A DNA stretch of 64,000 nt. It comes from Enterococcus moraviensis ATCC BAA-383 (lineage in GTDB: Bacteria; Bacillota; Bacilli; Lactobacillales; Enterococcaceae). Made by a program: the position numbers and the translations under genes. This document shows, one piece after another, positions 20,499 to 31,107 of this stretch. The notes beneath the pieces were generated by a model that saw only the letters and a list, made by a program, of their open reading frames with translations, ran no database searches and was not told the origin of the DNA. The stretch's first letter is position 1. Each line of letters begins with the position of its first letter. The DNA is taken from assembly GCF_000407445.1 (NCBI RefSeq), contig NZ_ASWB01000003.1:124001-188000 (forward strand), written 5' to 3'.

Positions 20499-21086
20499 TT
20501 AATACCAGCCGTTAGCCATCCAGAAAGCTTGTGCTGCTTCCCAAGAACCGTAACGTCCTGCTACGTAACTATCTGCAACACGTTCTTGATTCGCTTGAGA
20601 ATAGTCACCGTTTAAGTAAGAAGCATCTAGTTGATATCTACCGATATATTTACCATTCGTTGCATCATAAGAACCGCTAGATTCTTTTTGAGCAATCCAT
20701 TCTTTTGCAGAAGAAGTCGTTGCAGCTGGTGCTGCTTCTGCTTGTTCAACTGGTGCTGTTTGCACTTGTGCTTCTTCTTGTACAGGAGCCGCAGCTACTT
20801 CTTGTTGAGCTACTTCTTGTTGTACTGGTTTTTGTGCAGCTTCTTCAGCTGTACGGATTGTTAATTGATCTCCTTCAAAGATCATATTTATATTAGAAAT
20901 ACTGTTATCTTTTGCAATTAGATCAATCATGCTATTGTCTCCGCTGAATTGGTGAGAGATAGTAGATAATGTATCTCCAGATTTTACTGTATATAAGCTA
21001 TCAGCGTGCGCGTCAGTCGTTCCCATAAAAATGCCAAATCCTGCAGTCAAAGTTGTTGCTAATAAAATCGTTTTAAGTGATTTCAT
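20499..21086 (-). CDS. secreted LysM protein with transglycosylase-like C-terminus
   Basis: 195 residues. Signal peptide 1-28 (LKTILLATTLTAGFGIFMGTTDAHA-DS), one LysM domain (about 29-77, YTVKSGDTLSTISHQFSGDN) for peptidoglycan binding, a Gln/Glu/Ala/Pro-rich linker (about 80-125) and an about 70-residue C-terminal domain (AKEWIAQKESSGSYDATNGKYIGRYQL...YGSWEAAQAFWMANGWY) like that of aggregation-promoting-factor and resuscitation-type wall proteins, with a Glu (QKESSG) where lytic transglycosylases carry theirs. Start 21086 is chosen for the AAAGGAG site; a longer frame from 21149 lacks one. Probably a wall-remodelling enzyme; activity is inferred. Confidence 0.88.
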   Translation of the reverse strand: MKSLKTILLATTLTAGFGIFMGTTDAHADSLYTVKSGDTLSTISHQFSGDNSMIDLIAKDNSISNINMIFEGDQLTIRTAEEAAQKPVQQEVAQQEVAAAPVQEEAQVQTAPVEQAEAAPAATTSSAKEWIAQKESSGSYDATNGKYIGRYQLDASYLNGDYSQANQERVADSYVAGRYGSWEAAQAFWMANGWY

Positions 21087-21521
21087 GTTGTTTCTCCTTT
21101 GTAAAAAATATTTTTGTCGTTTGTTTATCGACTTTGCATACTTTAACATCTAAAAATATTTCATAGGTGAAGATACAGTGACAATTCGTTACGAGTGTTT
21201 TCATTTCGTAACAGCTTGTAAAATACAAGCATTGAAACACTTGTTCGCACTGTATTTTGCTGCAACTTTTCGTTTGAGAAAATTCATGATTTTTTCTAAA
21301 AAAAAGCCATTGACGTCCTCGATAACATACGTCATATTACAAAATTCTGGAATTGTTACAGAATTTTGGGAAGTTTTCTCATAAAAAAAGCCATTTTCGG
21401 CTCTGTTTATGTCGTTTCATTTTGCAAATCAGAACTAAATAAGACGGACTTCTAGCATTTTTATGCACAAAAAAACAGAAACACTTCTAGTTTTCTAGTG
21501 TTTCTGTTTTCCATATCATAT
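21087..21521. other. 435-base region with several inverted repeats upstream of the LysM gene
   Basis: No gene seen. Contains a perfect 10-bp hairpin CAAAATTCTG...CAGAATTTTG (21340-21368), an inverted repeat GTTACGA...TCGTAAC (about 21187-21212), a duplicated AAAAAAAGCCATT (around 21298 and 21384) and the terminator at 21474-21510. The upstream 200 bases may form a structured leader or multi-site promoter of the LysM gene. Confidence 0.5.
21474..21510 (-). terminator. terminator of the acidic-protein/autolysin operon
   Basis: Inverted repeat AAAACAGAAACACT...AGTGTTTCTGTTTT with an A/T-run on both sides; 11 bases after the stop of the gene at 21522-22754. Confidence 0.87.
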
Positions 21522-22754
21522 TTATAGACTAATATCTTTTTGCTCAATCACTGATTCTAACAATCGATTTTCTGTTTGGATAATATCAAAAAAGGCACTG
21601 ATTTTCTCCAATTGCTCGAAATCAATTTGATAAAGCTTTACTCTAGGTTTGAAAAATAAGAAGCCTGGACGTATTTTAACTCGCTCATTAATCAAATGAC
21701 ATTGCTCCATCATTGATTGTAAATCCATTTCTGACACACTATTTTTAATTTTTTCAATGCGCGCTCTTTCATAGACCCATTGATCTTTAGTAACTGTCAT
21801 TTTTTCAGTGATTGTAACCAATTGACGATTCAACCGCCACGATTGCTCAATAAACTTAGCTTTTTTATACAAATCATCATACTGAATCAGATCTATACGG
21901 ACTGGTTTATACCAGTCTTCTTCATCAATTGAACTTTTTTGGTGTTTCTTAAATCGTTTTAAGCCACTAACGAGTAAGCTGTTTTCTATGGCGAGCAGCT
22001 CGTACTCCAATTTTTCTTTTGCCACCCGCACGCGTTCCTTTGACGCTTTTTCTCGCTTTAAACTTTCTTTTAGAAATAGAACTTCACTTTCTTCCGAACG
22101 AATAACGTCCATCTCTTCCGTCTTATCTAGTGGTTCTAATTCAAAAATTTCTTTATCTGAAAATTCATTTTCTAAAAAACGATCATTCGGTTCTTCTATT
22201 TCTTCTTCTTCAACAGTTTCTTCTATAGATACTTCTACAGGAAAACTAAGTGTTTCTCCAGATAAAGGAATTTCTTCTTCTTCTTGAAAGATAGAAAGAA
22301 GTTTTGCCTCCAGGATACTGCTAATAGATTCGCCTTTTGAGTAGTTCATTTGTTCTAAACTAGCAGAAACAACAAATTGTATCGGCTCTTCTTCAGAACT
22401 AAAAGAAATTGGAATCAACTCACAAAAATATGTACTAAAAGCTCCATCAACTTCTTCTACTATTTTCGTCCAAATAAACTGTGGAAAAAGCATTTCTAAT
22501 TCTTCAAGTAAAACATCCCAATTCAACTGAGCATGAAAAAACTGAATCTCTACATGTTTTTTTATAGGCGAAGAAATAACTTTTCGAGAAAGTTCATCAT
22601 TCTCTCGAAAAGTTAGGAAATCTCCTGTTGAGCGTTCATAGAGTGTTTCAGCCGCTTCAACAATTTCTTCTGTATTATCTTTTTGGTAGAGAACGGCCCC
22701 AGTCGTGAAGGGAATTGCTTGTTGATGAAAAAACACATCGAAATAATCATTCAT
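21522..22754 (-). CDS. unknown 410-residue protein, third gene of the autolysin operon
   Basis: I do not recognise this protein. No signal peptide or membrane segment, so it should be cytoplasmic. An N-terminal globular part (about 1-130, MNDYFDVFFHQQAIPFTTGA, rich in aromatic residues), an acidic low-complexity stretch (about 150-225, many Glu such as EEEEIP and EETVEEEEIEE), a coiled-coil stretch (about 225-275, LKESLKREKASKERVRVAKEKLEYELL) and a C-terminal helical part with more coiled-coil (about 290-405). Begins 24 bp after the GH73 autolysin stop and ends at the operon terminator. Context suggests a role linked to the autolysin or to septal wall synthesis; that is inference from position. 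Confidence 0.75.
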   Translation of the reverse strand: MNDYFDVFFHQQAIPFTTGAVLYQKDNTEEIVEAAETLYERSTGDFLTFRENDELSRKVISSPIKKHVEIQFFHAQLNWDVLLEELEMLFPQFIWTKIVEEVDGAFSTYFCELIPISFSSEEEPIQFVVSASLEQMNYSKGESISSILEAKLLSIFQEEEEIPLSGETLSFPVEVSIEETVEEEEIEEPNDRFLENEFSDKEIFELEPLDKTEEMDVIRSEESEVLFLKESLKREKASKERVRVAKEKLEYELLAIENSLLVSGLKRFKKHQKSSIDEEDWYKPVRIDLIQYDDLYKKAKFIEQSWRLNRQLVTITEKMTVTKDQWVYERARIEKIKNSVSEMDLQSMMEQCHLINERVKIRPGFLFFKPRVKLYQIDFEQLEKISAFFDIIQTENRLLESVIEQKDISL

Positions 22755-22778
22755 TTGACCGTTCTCCTTTCTTGTTTT

Positions 22779-24581
22779 TTATGATTGAAGATCATATGCT
22801 GGCGCTAAAATTAGCTGTTGTCCTTCAGTTAAGAAATATTGTTCCAAGTCGTTCCACTCTTTTAACGACCACACTGAAACACCTGTTTTCTTCGAAATAC
22901 TCGCTAACGTATCGCCTTTTTTCACTTCATAAGTTTCTTTTGTCTTTTTACGAGTTGCACTTACTTGATACTCTTTTGATTCTTTTGTTGTTGATTCACT
23001 CGTTTGTTTGGTTGTTTTCTTTTCTTTTGTTTCTTTTTTATTCGTTACTTCTTTTTTAGCTGTTGATTTGGTCGTTTCTTGTCCTTTGAATGCATTCGAT
23101 AGGTTTTGCACCATATCCAACGAACGGTCTACTGCGTCCTCTTTTACGACAGTCGTTACCGTTTCTTCTTGTTTTGGAACACTTAATTTTTGACCAATAA
23201 ACAGCATACGTCGATCTAATTGATTTTTTTCTAAAATTGCTAGCGTTGAAATATTATATAATTCACTAATTGATTTAAGTGACTCACCTTTTTTCACAAT
23301 ATGTGTAAGGTATTCAATGTTTTGGTCTTTTAGATTATCTTTCTTCTCTAATTTATCAAAAGAAGTATTCAGCGTAATTTTTTTAGCTTTTTTAGACTTT
23401 TTATTGTCTTTTAGCGTATCATACTGCGTTAAATTATAAGCATCAATCAAACCGTTCAACTTTGAGTTATAACTTGTATCTGTCGCATAACGTCCAGTTA
23501 AAAATTTGGTTGCATCTTTATATGATTGCGTATTACTCTTCCAAGTGCCGTTGTAAAAGGCGCTGCTCGAATCGGTGCCACCACGAAGTAACTTCACATA
23601 GTCACCTAATGATTCTTTGTATGATGGATACTTTCTAAAGTCAGAACGAATCGTAAACATACTTCCAGATCCGTTATCTTCGCTCGTCAAGAAATTAGCA
23701 CTTGAACCTTGATAACTCCCTTTTATACCAAACAAGTTATAGTTTGGCGCAGAAGCCAAGGCGCTGTTTCCAGAGGCACTTTCTAAAATTGCTTGTGCAA
23801 TCATTACTGATGCATACAAATTATTTTCACCAGCAATGGAGCGTGCATCTTCACCAATTACTTTGACAAAGCTTTTTGTTGTCAGGTTAGGACTGATATG
23901 GAACACCTGATCCGAACCACTAGCTGAACTACCGCCAGTATTGATTCCATTTGTTGTACCAACGGAAGGTCCAACAGATGGTATACCTGGCTGTGGTGTT
24001 GGTACACTTGGTTGTTGAATCGGTCCTTGAATTGGTGGTGTAGGTTTACTTGGTGCTGGCTTGCTTGGTTTTGGTTTACTTGGTTTTGGCTTACTTGGTT
24101 TTGGCTTACTTGGTTTTGGTTTACTTGGTTTTGGCTTACTTGGTTTTGTTGGTTCAGTCGTTGTTGTCGTTGTTCCTGTTGTGTCAGTTGTTCCTGTTGT
24201 ATCAGTTGTCCCTGTCGTGTCGGTTGTATCAGTAGTTGTTCCTGTATCATCCGTAGGATCTGTTGTACTAGTATCATCTGTTGTGTCGGTTGTATCAGAA
24301 GAATCGCTACTTGTTTCGTCTGTTGACTCTTCTGTTGAAGATGTTGTACTAGTATCAGTTGTTGAGCTAGTTTGTATCCCTTCTACGGTACTTTCTGTTG
24401 TTTCCAGTTCTTTAGTTGAAGATAAAATCTCTACTTGTTCTTCTTCGGAAGCTAGTGCTTGTTCGTCGATTTCTTTCGCAACGATTGGTTGGACATCTGT
24501 AACAGAAAGGACAGCACTTGAAGTAAGCAACCCTACACTTAATAATCGTAACTTTTTACTGTTTAGATTTCTTTTTTTCAT
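22779..24581 (-). CDS. secreted N-acetylglucosaminidase autolysin (GH73 + two LysM)
   Basis: Peptidoglycan hydrolase, 600 residues. Signal peptide 1-35; Thr/Ser/Glu/Asp-rich region 47-143; Pro-Ser-Lys repeats 146-180; Pro/Gly/Gln linker to about 220; GH73 domain about 225-388 with likely catalytic E267 (IAQAILESASGNS) and the YNLFGIKGSY motif; first LysM about 425-469 (HIVKKGESLKSISELYNIS); Lys/Thr/Glu-rich linker; second LysM about 548-594 (YEVKKGDTLASISKKTGVS). The acidic Thr-rich N-terminus recalls E. faecalis AtlA, but here LysM count and order differ. Middle gene of a three-gene operon, 17 bp after an acidic coiled-coil protein and 24 bp before an unknown protein. Likely cuts septal glycan for daughter-cell separation. 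Confidence 0.93.
   Translation of the reverse strand: MKKRNLNSKKLRLLSVGLLTSSAVLSVTDVQPIVAKEIDEQALASEEEQVEILSSTKELETTESTVEGIQTSSTTDTSTTSSTEESTDETSSDSSDTTDTTDDTSTTDPTDDTGTTTDTTDTTGTTDTTGTTDTTGTTTTTTEPTKPSKPKPSKPKPSKPKPSKPKPSKPKPSKPAPSKPTPPIQGPIQQPSVPTPQPGIPSVGPSVGTTNGINTGGSSASGSDQVFHISPNLTTKSFVKVIGEDARSIAGENNLYASVMIAQAILESASGNSALASAPNYNLFGIKGSYQGSSANFLTSEDNGSGSMFTIRSDFRKYPSYKESLGDYVKLLRGGTDSSSAFYNGTWKSNTQSYKDATKFLTGRYATDTSYNSKLNGLIDAYNLTQYDTLKDNKKSKKAKKITLNTSFDKLEKKDNLKDQNIEYLTHIVKKGESLKSISELYNISTLAILEKNQLDRRMLFIGQKLSVPKQEETVTTVVKEDAVDRSLDMVQNLSNAFKGQETTKSTAKKEVTNKKETKEKKTTKQTSESTTKESKEYQVSATRKKTKETYEVKKGDTLASISKKTGVSVWSLKEWNDLEQYFLTEGQQLILAPAYDLQS
24042..24146 (-). repeat. 18-bp tandem repeat coding for a Pro-Ser-Lys linker
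   Basis: Inside the autolysin gene; units with the frame (plus strand) GGTTTTGGCTTACTT repeat almost exactly about five to six times, giving PKPSKP in the protein. Such arrays change length by slippage without breaking the frame (18 bp is six codons). Confidence 0.85.
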
Positions 24582-24598
24582 TTTGTGTCCTCTCTTTC

Positions 24599-25771
24599 TT
24601 ATTGATAAGGATCGTCTTTCACCAAATTAATGATTTGATTAAATGCATGTTCTGACTCTTCCTTAACATCTTTAATACGTTTGTAGTAGTTTTGGTATTC
24701 TTGTTCGGCACGTTCTAAACGTTTTAGGACGCTTGCTTTTTTCTTTGTTTCTTCGTTTATAAGCTGAGCACGTTGTTGTGCTTGATTGACAATTTCTTTT
24801 GCTTGTCTTTTCGCTTCCAGTAAAACCTCACCAATATCTTCTTTAGATAATTGTTGATCGACATCCAGCGTTTTTTGAGCTAGCTGACGTTTTGTTGCAT
24901 CTAGTTCTTGGCGAACTTTTGCTAATTCTTCGTAAGCCCCTGTATCCGTTGGAGTGTCAGATGCCATAATCACAATACGATCTTCTGAAAGCTTGTCGAT
25001 TTCTTCTTGCTTCGCTAGTAATTCTTGTTCGTACTGTCTGATTTTGTTTGCAAAGCGCTCTGCTTTTTTACGGTTCAAGTCAGTTTCATCGATTTGACGA
25101 TTGCTATCACGCAATAAACTGTTGTATTTGCTTTTTACTTGCTCTAACTCTGCCATTCGAGCATCGTAATCTTTTGGTACTGCTTGTACCATCGATAATT
25201 CATTTTCCAAAGATTCATTTGTTTGACGTACTGCTTCTACTTCATTTTGTAATTGAGAAACCTCTCTTTTACTCTTACGTAGCTCTGTTCTCAATTCTCG
25301 AAGTTGATTTTGAAGTTGGTTGTTCTCTTCTTGTAGTTCTTCCAGCTCATCATCATCGATGAATTCATTGACTGGCAAGCTCTTTTTCTTTGGTTTTACT
25401 TTTGGTTTTGCTTTTTTAGGTGCTGGAGCTTGTTTTTTCTTTTTCAGTGAGAATAACGGACGTGCTTCATCTTCATCGTCGTCATAATCTTCGTCATCGT
25501 CATCATAGTCGTCATCATCATCATAATCTTCGTCGTAGTCGTCGTCATCATCATAATCTTCGTCGTCATCGTAGTCGTCGTCATCATCATCTTCGTCATC
25601 GTAGTCATCATCTTCGTCATCGTAGTCGTCATCATCATCATAATCTTCGTCGTCATCGTAGTCGTCGTCATCATAATCTTCGTCATCATCATATTCATCG
25701 TCATCGTAATCTTCATCATCGTAATCTTCATATTTTTTTCTTTTTTTACCTTTGCCAAAAATTTTCAGCAT
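24599..25771 (-). CDS. acidic-tract coiled-coil protein, DivIVA-like C-terminus
   Basis: 390 residues, no signal peptide, no membrane helix. Layout: a basic tail (1-13, MLKIFGKGKKRKK) that could touch membrane lipids; an unbroken acidic/tyrosine tract of 89 residues (14-102) made only of Asp, Glu and Tyr; a basic Lys/Pro stretch (110-130); then a long coiled coil (about 137-385). The segment VLLEAKRQAKEIVNQAQQRAQLI (about 317-340) resembles the C-terminal part of DivIVA/GpsB-type scaffold proteins, but I see no DivIVA N-terminal lipid-binding domain, so the resemblance is weak. First gene of an operon with a GH73 autolysin and an unknown protein, which points to a cytoplasmic scaffold for septal hydrolysis. 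No function is established. Confidence 0.8.
   Translation of the reverse strand: MLKIFGKGKKRKKYEDYDDEDYDDDEYDDDEDYDDDDYDDDEDYDDDDDYDDEDDDYDDEDDDDDDYDDDEDYDDDDDYDEDYDDDDDYDDDDEDYDDDEDEARPLFSLKKKKQAPAPKKAKPKVKPKKKSLPVNEFIDDDELEELQEENNQLQNQLRELRTELRKSKREVSQLQNEVEAVRQTNESLENELSMVQAVPKDYDARMAELEQVKSKYNSLLRDSNRQIDETDLNRKKAERFANKIRQYEQELLAKQEEIDKLSEDRIVIMASDTPTDTGAYEELAKVRQELDATKRQLAQKTLDVDQQLSKEDIGEVLLEAKRQAKEIVNQAQQRAQLINEETKKKASVLKRLERAEQEYQNYYKRIKDVKEESEHAFNQIINLVKDDPYQ
25466..25732 (-). repeat. low-complexity Asp/Tyr codon tract
   Basis: 267 bases of GAT/GAC, TAT/TAC and GAA/GAG codons within the acidic gene, seen on the plus strand as repeated CGTCATCATCATAATCTTC-like units. Nearly periodic, so prone to length change in multiples of three. 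Confidence 0.85.
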
Positions 25772-26640
25772 ATTCTCACTTCCTTCTAAAAAATAAGACG
25801 CTCTCTTTAATTGATTATTTTTAATGTGTCAAGTTCAATACTAAGTAAATTATGTAGATTGCTATATGTGTAACTACAGTGACAAGTGTAGTAATCTTAA
25901 TTTCTTAAAAATAATCCTTTTCATTTTAGGTACCATTCTTAGTTCATTAAACTCTTCTCATTCGTTTAATCATATTCAACATAGTTAGTTATTATTCAAA
26001 CGATAAAAAAGCTACATAAAAAAACTTTAAAACATGCCTACCTCTTTCTATTTTATCAGATAAAGCTTCAACAAACAAACTGATTTAGCGGTTTATTTTC
26101 ATTTTCATGGAACTAAAATCGCTCTCTAGTTTATTTTCTAATTAAATATATATATAAACAATTTTCCACATGTTTTTTTATTATTATAAATTTCGGAACT
26201 AGGTTATTATTTTTTATTTTTATATACCAATCTACTTTTCTGGCTAAAATAATATTTATTTAATTCTCGGCCAGACATCAAAAAAAATCTTCGTCTTACA
26301 TATGAAAAACCTAACAAATTCCTTATTTCCGCATAATATTTTATCCTTTCAATCTTTATAAGCAGATTAAAAAAAGAGTGGTTTCCTATAAAAATAAGAA
26401 ACCACTCTTTCTAAAAATTAAAAACAATTAAATACATTCTTGTTTTATATCATTTTTTATTTGTTATTAATTTAATAATAATTAGATTAGCGATCGTAAC
26501 ATTTTTTTCACCATTCACTATTTCTTCATATAAATTCCTTGTTTTTTTCACATTTTAAACTAGCATTTTCTAACCCAACTATACTATGAAGTCATTTTTT
26601 AATCAATTAAGATCCTATGTTTACGAATAACTAATTATGA
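25772..26640. other. 869-base AT-rich intergenic region
   Basis: No gene found. The part next to 25771 must hold the promoter of the acidic-protein operon (minus strand), not assigned with confidence. A strong hairpin with flanking A/T-runs lies at 26371-26412. The rest is A/T-rich without visible structure. Confidence 0.5.
26371..26412. terminator. bidirectional terminator in the 26-kb gap
   Basis: 13-bp stem AAAGAGTGGTTTC / GAAACCACTCTTT. Probably ends module 2 transcripts (minus strand), although it lies about 230 bases after the GH1 stop. Confidence 0.8.
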
Positions 26641-29932
<3,292 letters not shown>

Positions 29933-29952
29933 TTCTTTCTTCCTTTCTACGT

Positions 29953-29998
29953 AAAAAAGACCTAAATCAGCCCATCTCTATGGATACTGTTTTAGGTC
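29953..29998 (-). terminator. LicT-controlled terminator between licT and PTS, module 2
   Basis: Inverted repeat GACCTAAA...TTTAGGTC followed by TTTTTT on the minus strand; overlaps the 3' end of the RAT at 29995-30022. Confidence 0.85.
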
Positions 29999-30022
29999 AT
30001 GCTCCTGATGGATAACAATCCT
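29995..30022 (-). promoter_or_regulatory. RAT site between licT and PTS, module 2
   Basis: Minus strand reads GGATTGTTATC, loop, CAGGAGCATGACC, a RAT-like imperfect hairpin directly upstream of a terminator. Deviates from the consensus in the lower stem. Confidence 0.75.
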
Positions 30023-30028
30023 ATTTGC

Positions 30029-30862
30029 TTATAAATTTTTTGTGATTCTTCTGATATGTGCAGTTAAATAAACCAATTCTGTCGAACTTAAACAATACTC
30101 AAACGTTTCTTCTACGTACTCGCCAATTTTTAACGCACAGCGATATTCCAGTTCGTATTTTTTCTTGAGTGTATCCAGTAGTTCAGAATCGTCATCTTCA
30201 TAGTGCTCACCCGTCAATAGTCTTTGGGCAAAAAATTTAACATGGGTTATGAAGCGATAATAATCTAATGATGACTCATCAAACTCTGTATTGTATGCTC
30301 TTTTGACGATATCTTCGATATTTTTAGTGATTTCTGCCACTTCATATGCTAAATCAAAACTTTTAGACTGTTCTGCATTGACAAAATGGATAGCGATAAA
30401 TGCCGCTTCGTCTATAACAAATTCAACACCCAATTCTTTGCGAACGACTTCTATCGCCTTTTCACCAACTGCGTATTCATCTGGGTAAAAACGCTCAATA
30501 TCCCATCTTAAAGGATTTTTCAAGATAATGCCTTCTTGATAACGTTCCACAGCTGAGTGAATATGATCTGTTAAATTAACATAAATCGTTTCACTTAGAT
30601 TTTTCCCAAGTTTGATCTTACCAAAATTAATGATTTTTTCTGCTACTAAGATATGCTCCATCGGCACATCGATCAACAGTTCTGTAAATTTATTTTGTGT
30701 ATCTTTATCTCTTAATAGAAAGGTTTTTTCGACCAATTCTAGATCAACGGGTTGTCCTTTTTTTTGCCCAAAAGCAATGCCTTTTCCCATTAACAGAACT
30801 TCCACACCTTTACTATTGATGGAGATGATTGTATTGTTGTTTAGTACTCGTTTTATGATCAT
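30029..30862 (-). CDS. licT: LicT/BglG-family antiterminator, module 2
   Basis: 277 residues from ATG 30862 (MIIKRVLNNNTIISIN). The start at 30892 suggested by frame length would put ten codons inside the leader terminator and is rejected; GGGGA precedes 30862. CAT domain about 1-55 (GIAFGQKKGQPVD), PRD1 and PRD2 with the His-bearing LTDHIHSAVERY, IAIHFVNAEQ and THVKFFAQR segments. First gene of the module, downstream of two RAT-like elements and a terminator. Confidence 0.92.
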   Translation of the reverse strand: MIIKRVLNNNTIISINSKGVEVLLMGKGIAFGQKKGQPVDLELVEKTFLLRDKDTQNKFTELLIDVPMEHILVAEKIINFGKIKLGKNLSETIYVNLTDHIHSAVERYQEGIILKNPLRWDIERFYPDEYAVGEKAIEVVRKELGVEFVIDEAAFIAIHFVNAEQSKSFDLAYEVAEITKNIEDIVKRAYNTEFDESSLDYYRFITHVKFFAQRLLTGEHYEDDDSELLDTLKKKYELEYRCALKIGEYVEETFEYCLSSTELVYLTAHIRRITKNL

Positions 30863-30879
30863 AATAAGTCCCCAATTAC

Positions 30880-30923
30880 AAAAAAATCCCATTTACCCGT
30901 CGCTAAATAACGGTGCAAATAGG
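30880..30923 (-). terminator. leader terminator of module 2
   Basis: CCTATTTGCACCGT pairs with ACGGGTAAATGGG (one bulge, some G-T pairs) and is followed by seven T on the minus strand. Its 5' arm overlaps the RAT at 30921-30949. Confidence 0.82.
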
Positions 30924-30949
30924 TCCTGCTCACTTTCGTGATAACATCC
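30921..30949 (-). promoter_or_regulatory. RAT site proximal to the leader terminator, module 2
   Basis: Minus strand GGATGTTATCAC-GAAA-GTGAGCAGGACC: a RAT-like hairpin whose 3' end competes with the terminator stem. Confidence 0.8.
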
Positions 30950-30974
30950 AATTAAATAATTTCTAAACACGCAT

Positions 30975-31002
30975 GGCATGCTTACCCGAAGTAATAACAT
31001 CC
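30975..31002 (-). promoter_or_regulatory. second, upstream RAT-like element, module 2
   Basis: Minus strand GGATGTTATTAC-TTCG-GGTAAGCATGCC, the same plan as the element at 30921-30949 (GGATGTTAT-AC, tetraloop, GT-AGCA-G-CC) with a different loop. It has no terminator of its own. Either a duplicated RAT that raises LicT occupancy or a relic. Confidence 0.6.
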
Positions 31003-31016
31003 ATTGCTTGTTGCTT

Positions 31017-31045
31017 AGCATAGCAAATATTGGAAGGGCTGTCAA
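31017..31045 (-). promoter_or_regulatory. promoter of module 2
   Basis: TTGACA (31045-31040), 17-base spacer, TATGCT (31022-31017) on the minus strand; transcription would start about ten bases upstream of the first RAT-like element. Confidence 0.82.
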
Positions 31046-31071
31046 TATTAAATTTAAGGTAAAATGGACAA

Positions 31072-31107
31072 CAAAAAAAAGAAGTGCTCATCAGCACTTC
31101 TTTTTCC
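31072..31107. terminator. terminator of the metal ATPase gene
   Basis: AAAGAAGTGCT / AGCACTTCTTT stem with a 4-base loop, A-run and T-run on the two sides. Directly after the stop of the P-type ATPase gene. Confidence 0.88.

Noticed and set aside
24042-24146. Possible CRISPR array
   Set aside because: The 18-bp units are contiguous, in frame and without spacers; they are coding repeats.
24061-24630. 189-codon valine/glycine-rich frame antisense to the autolysin
   Set aside because: A by-product of the tandem repeat and Thr/Asp-rich codons; no ribosome site.
25420-25824. 134-codon His/Arg-rich frame antisense to the acidic protein
   Set aside because: Mirror of the Asp/Tyr tract (GAT/GAC read as ATC/GTC and CAT/CGT); not a histidine-rich protein.
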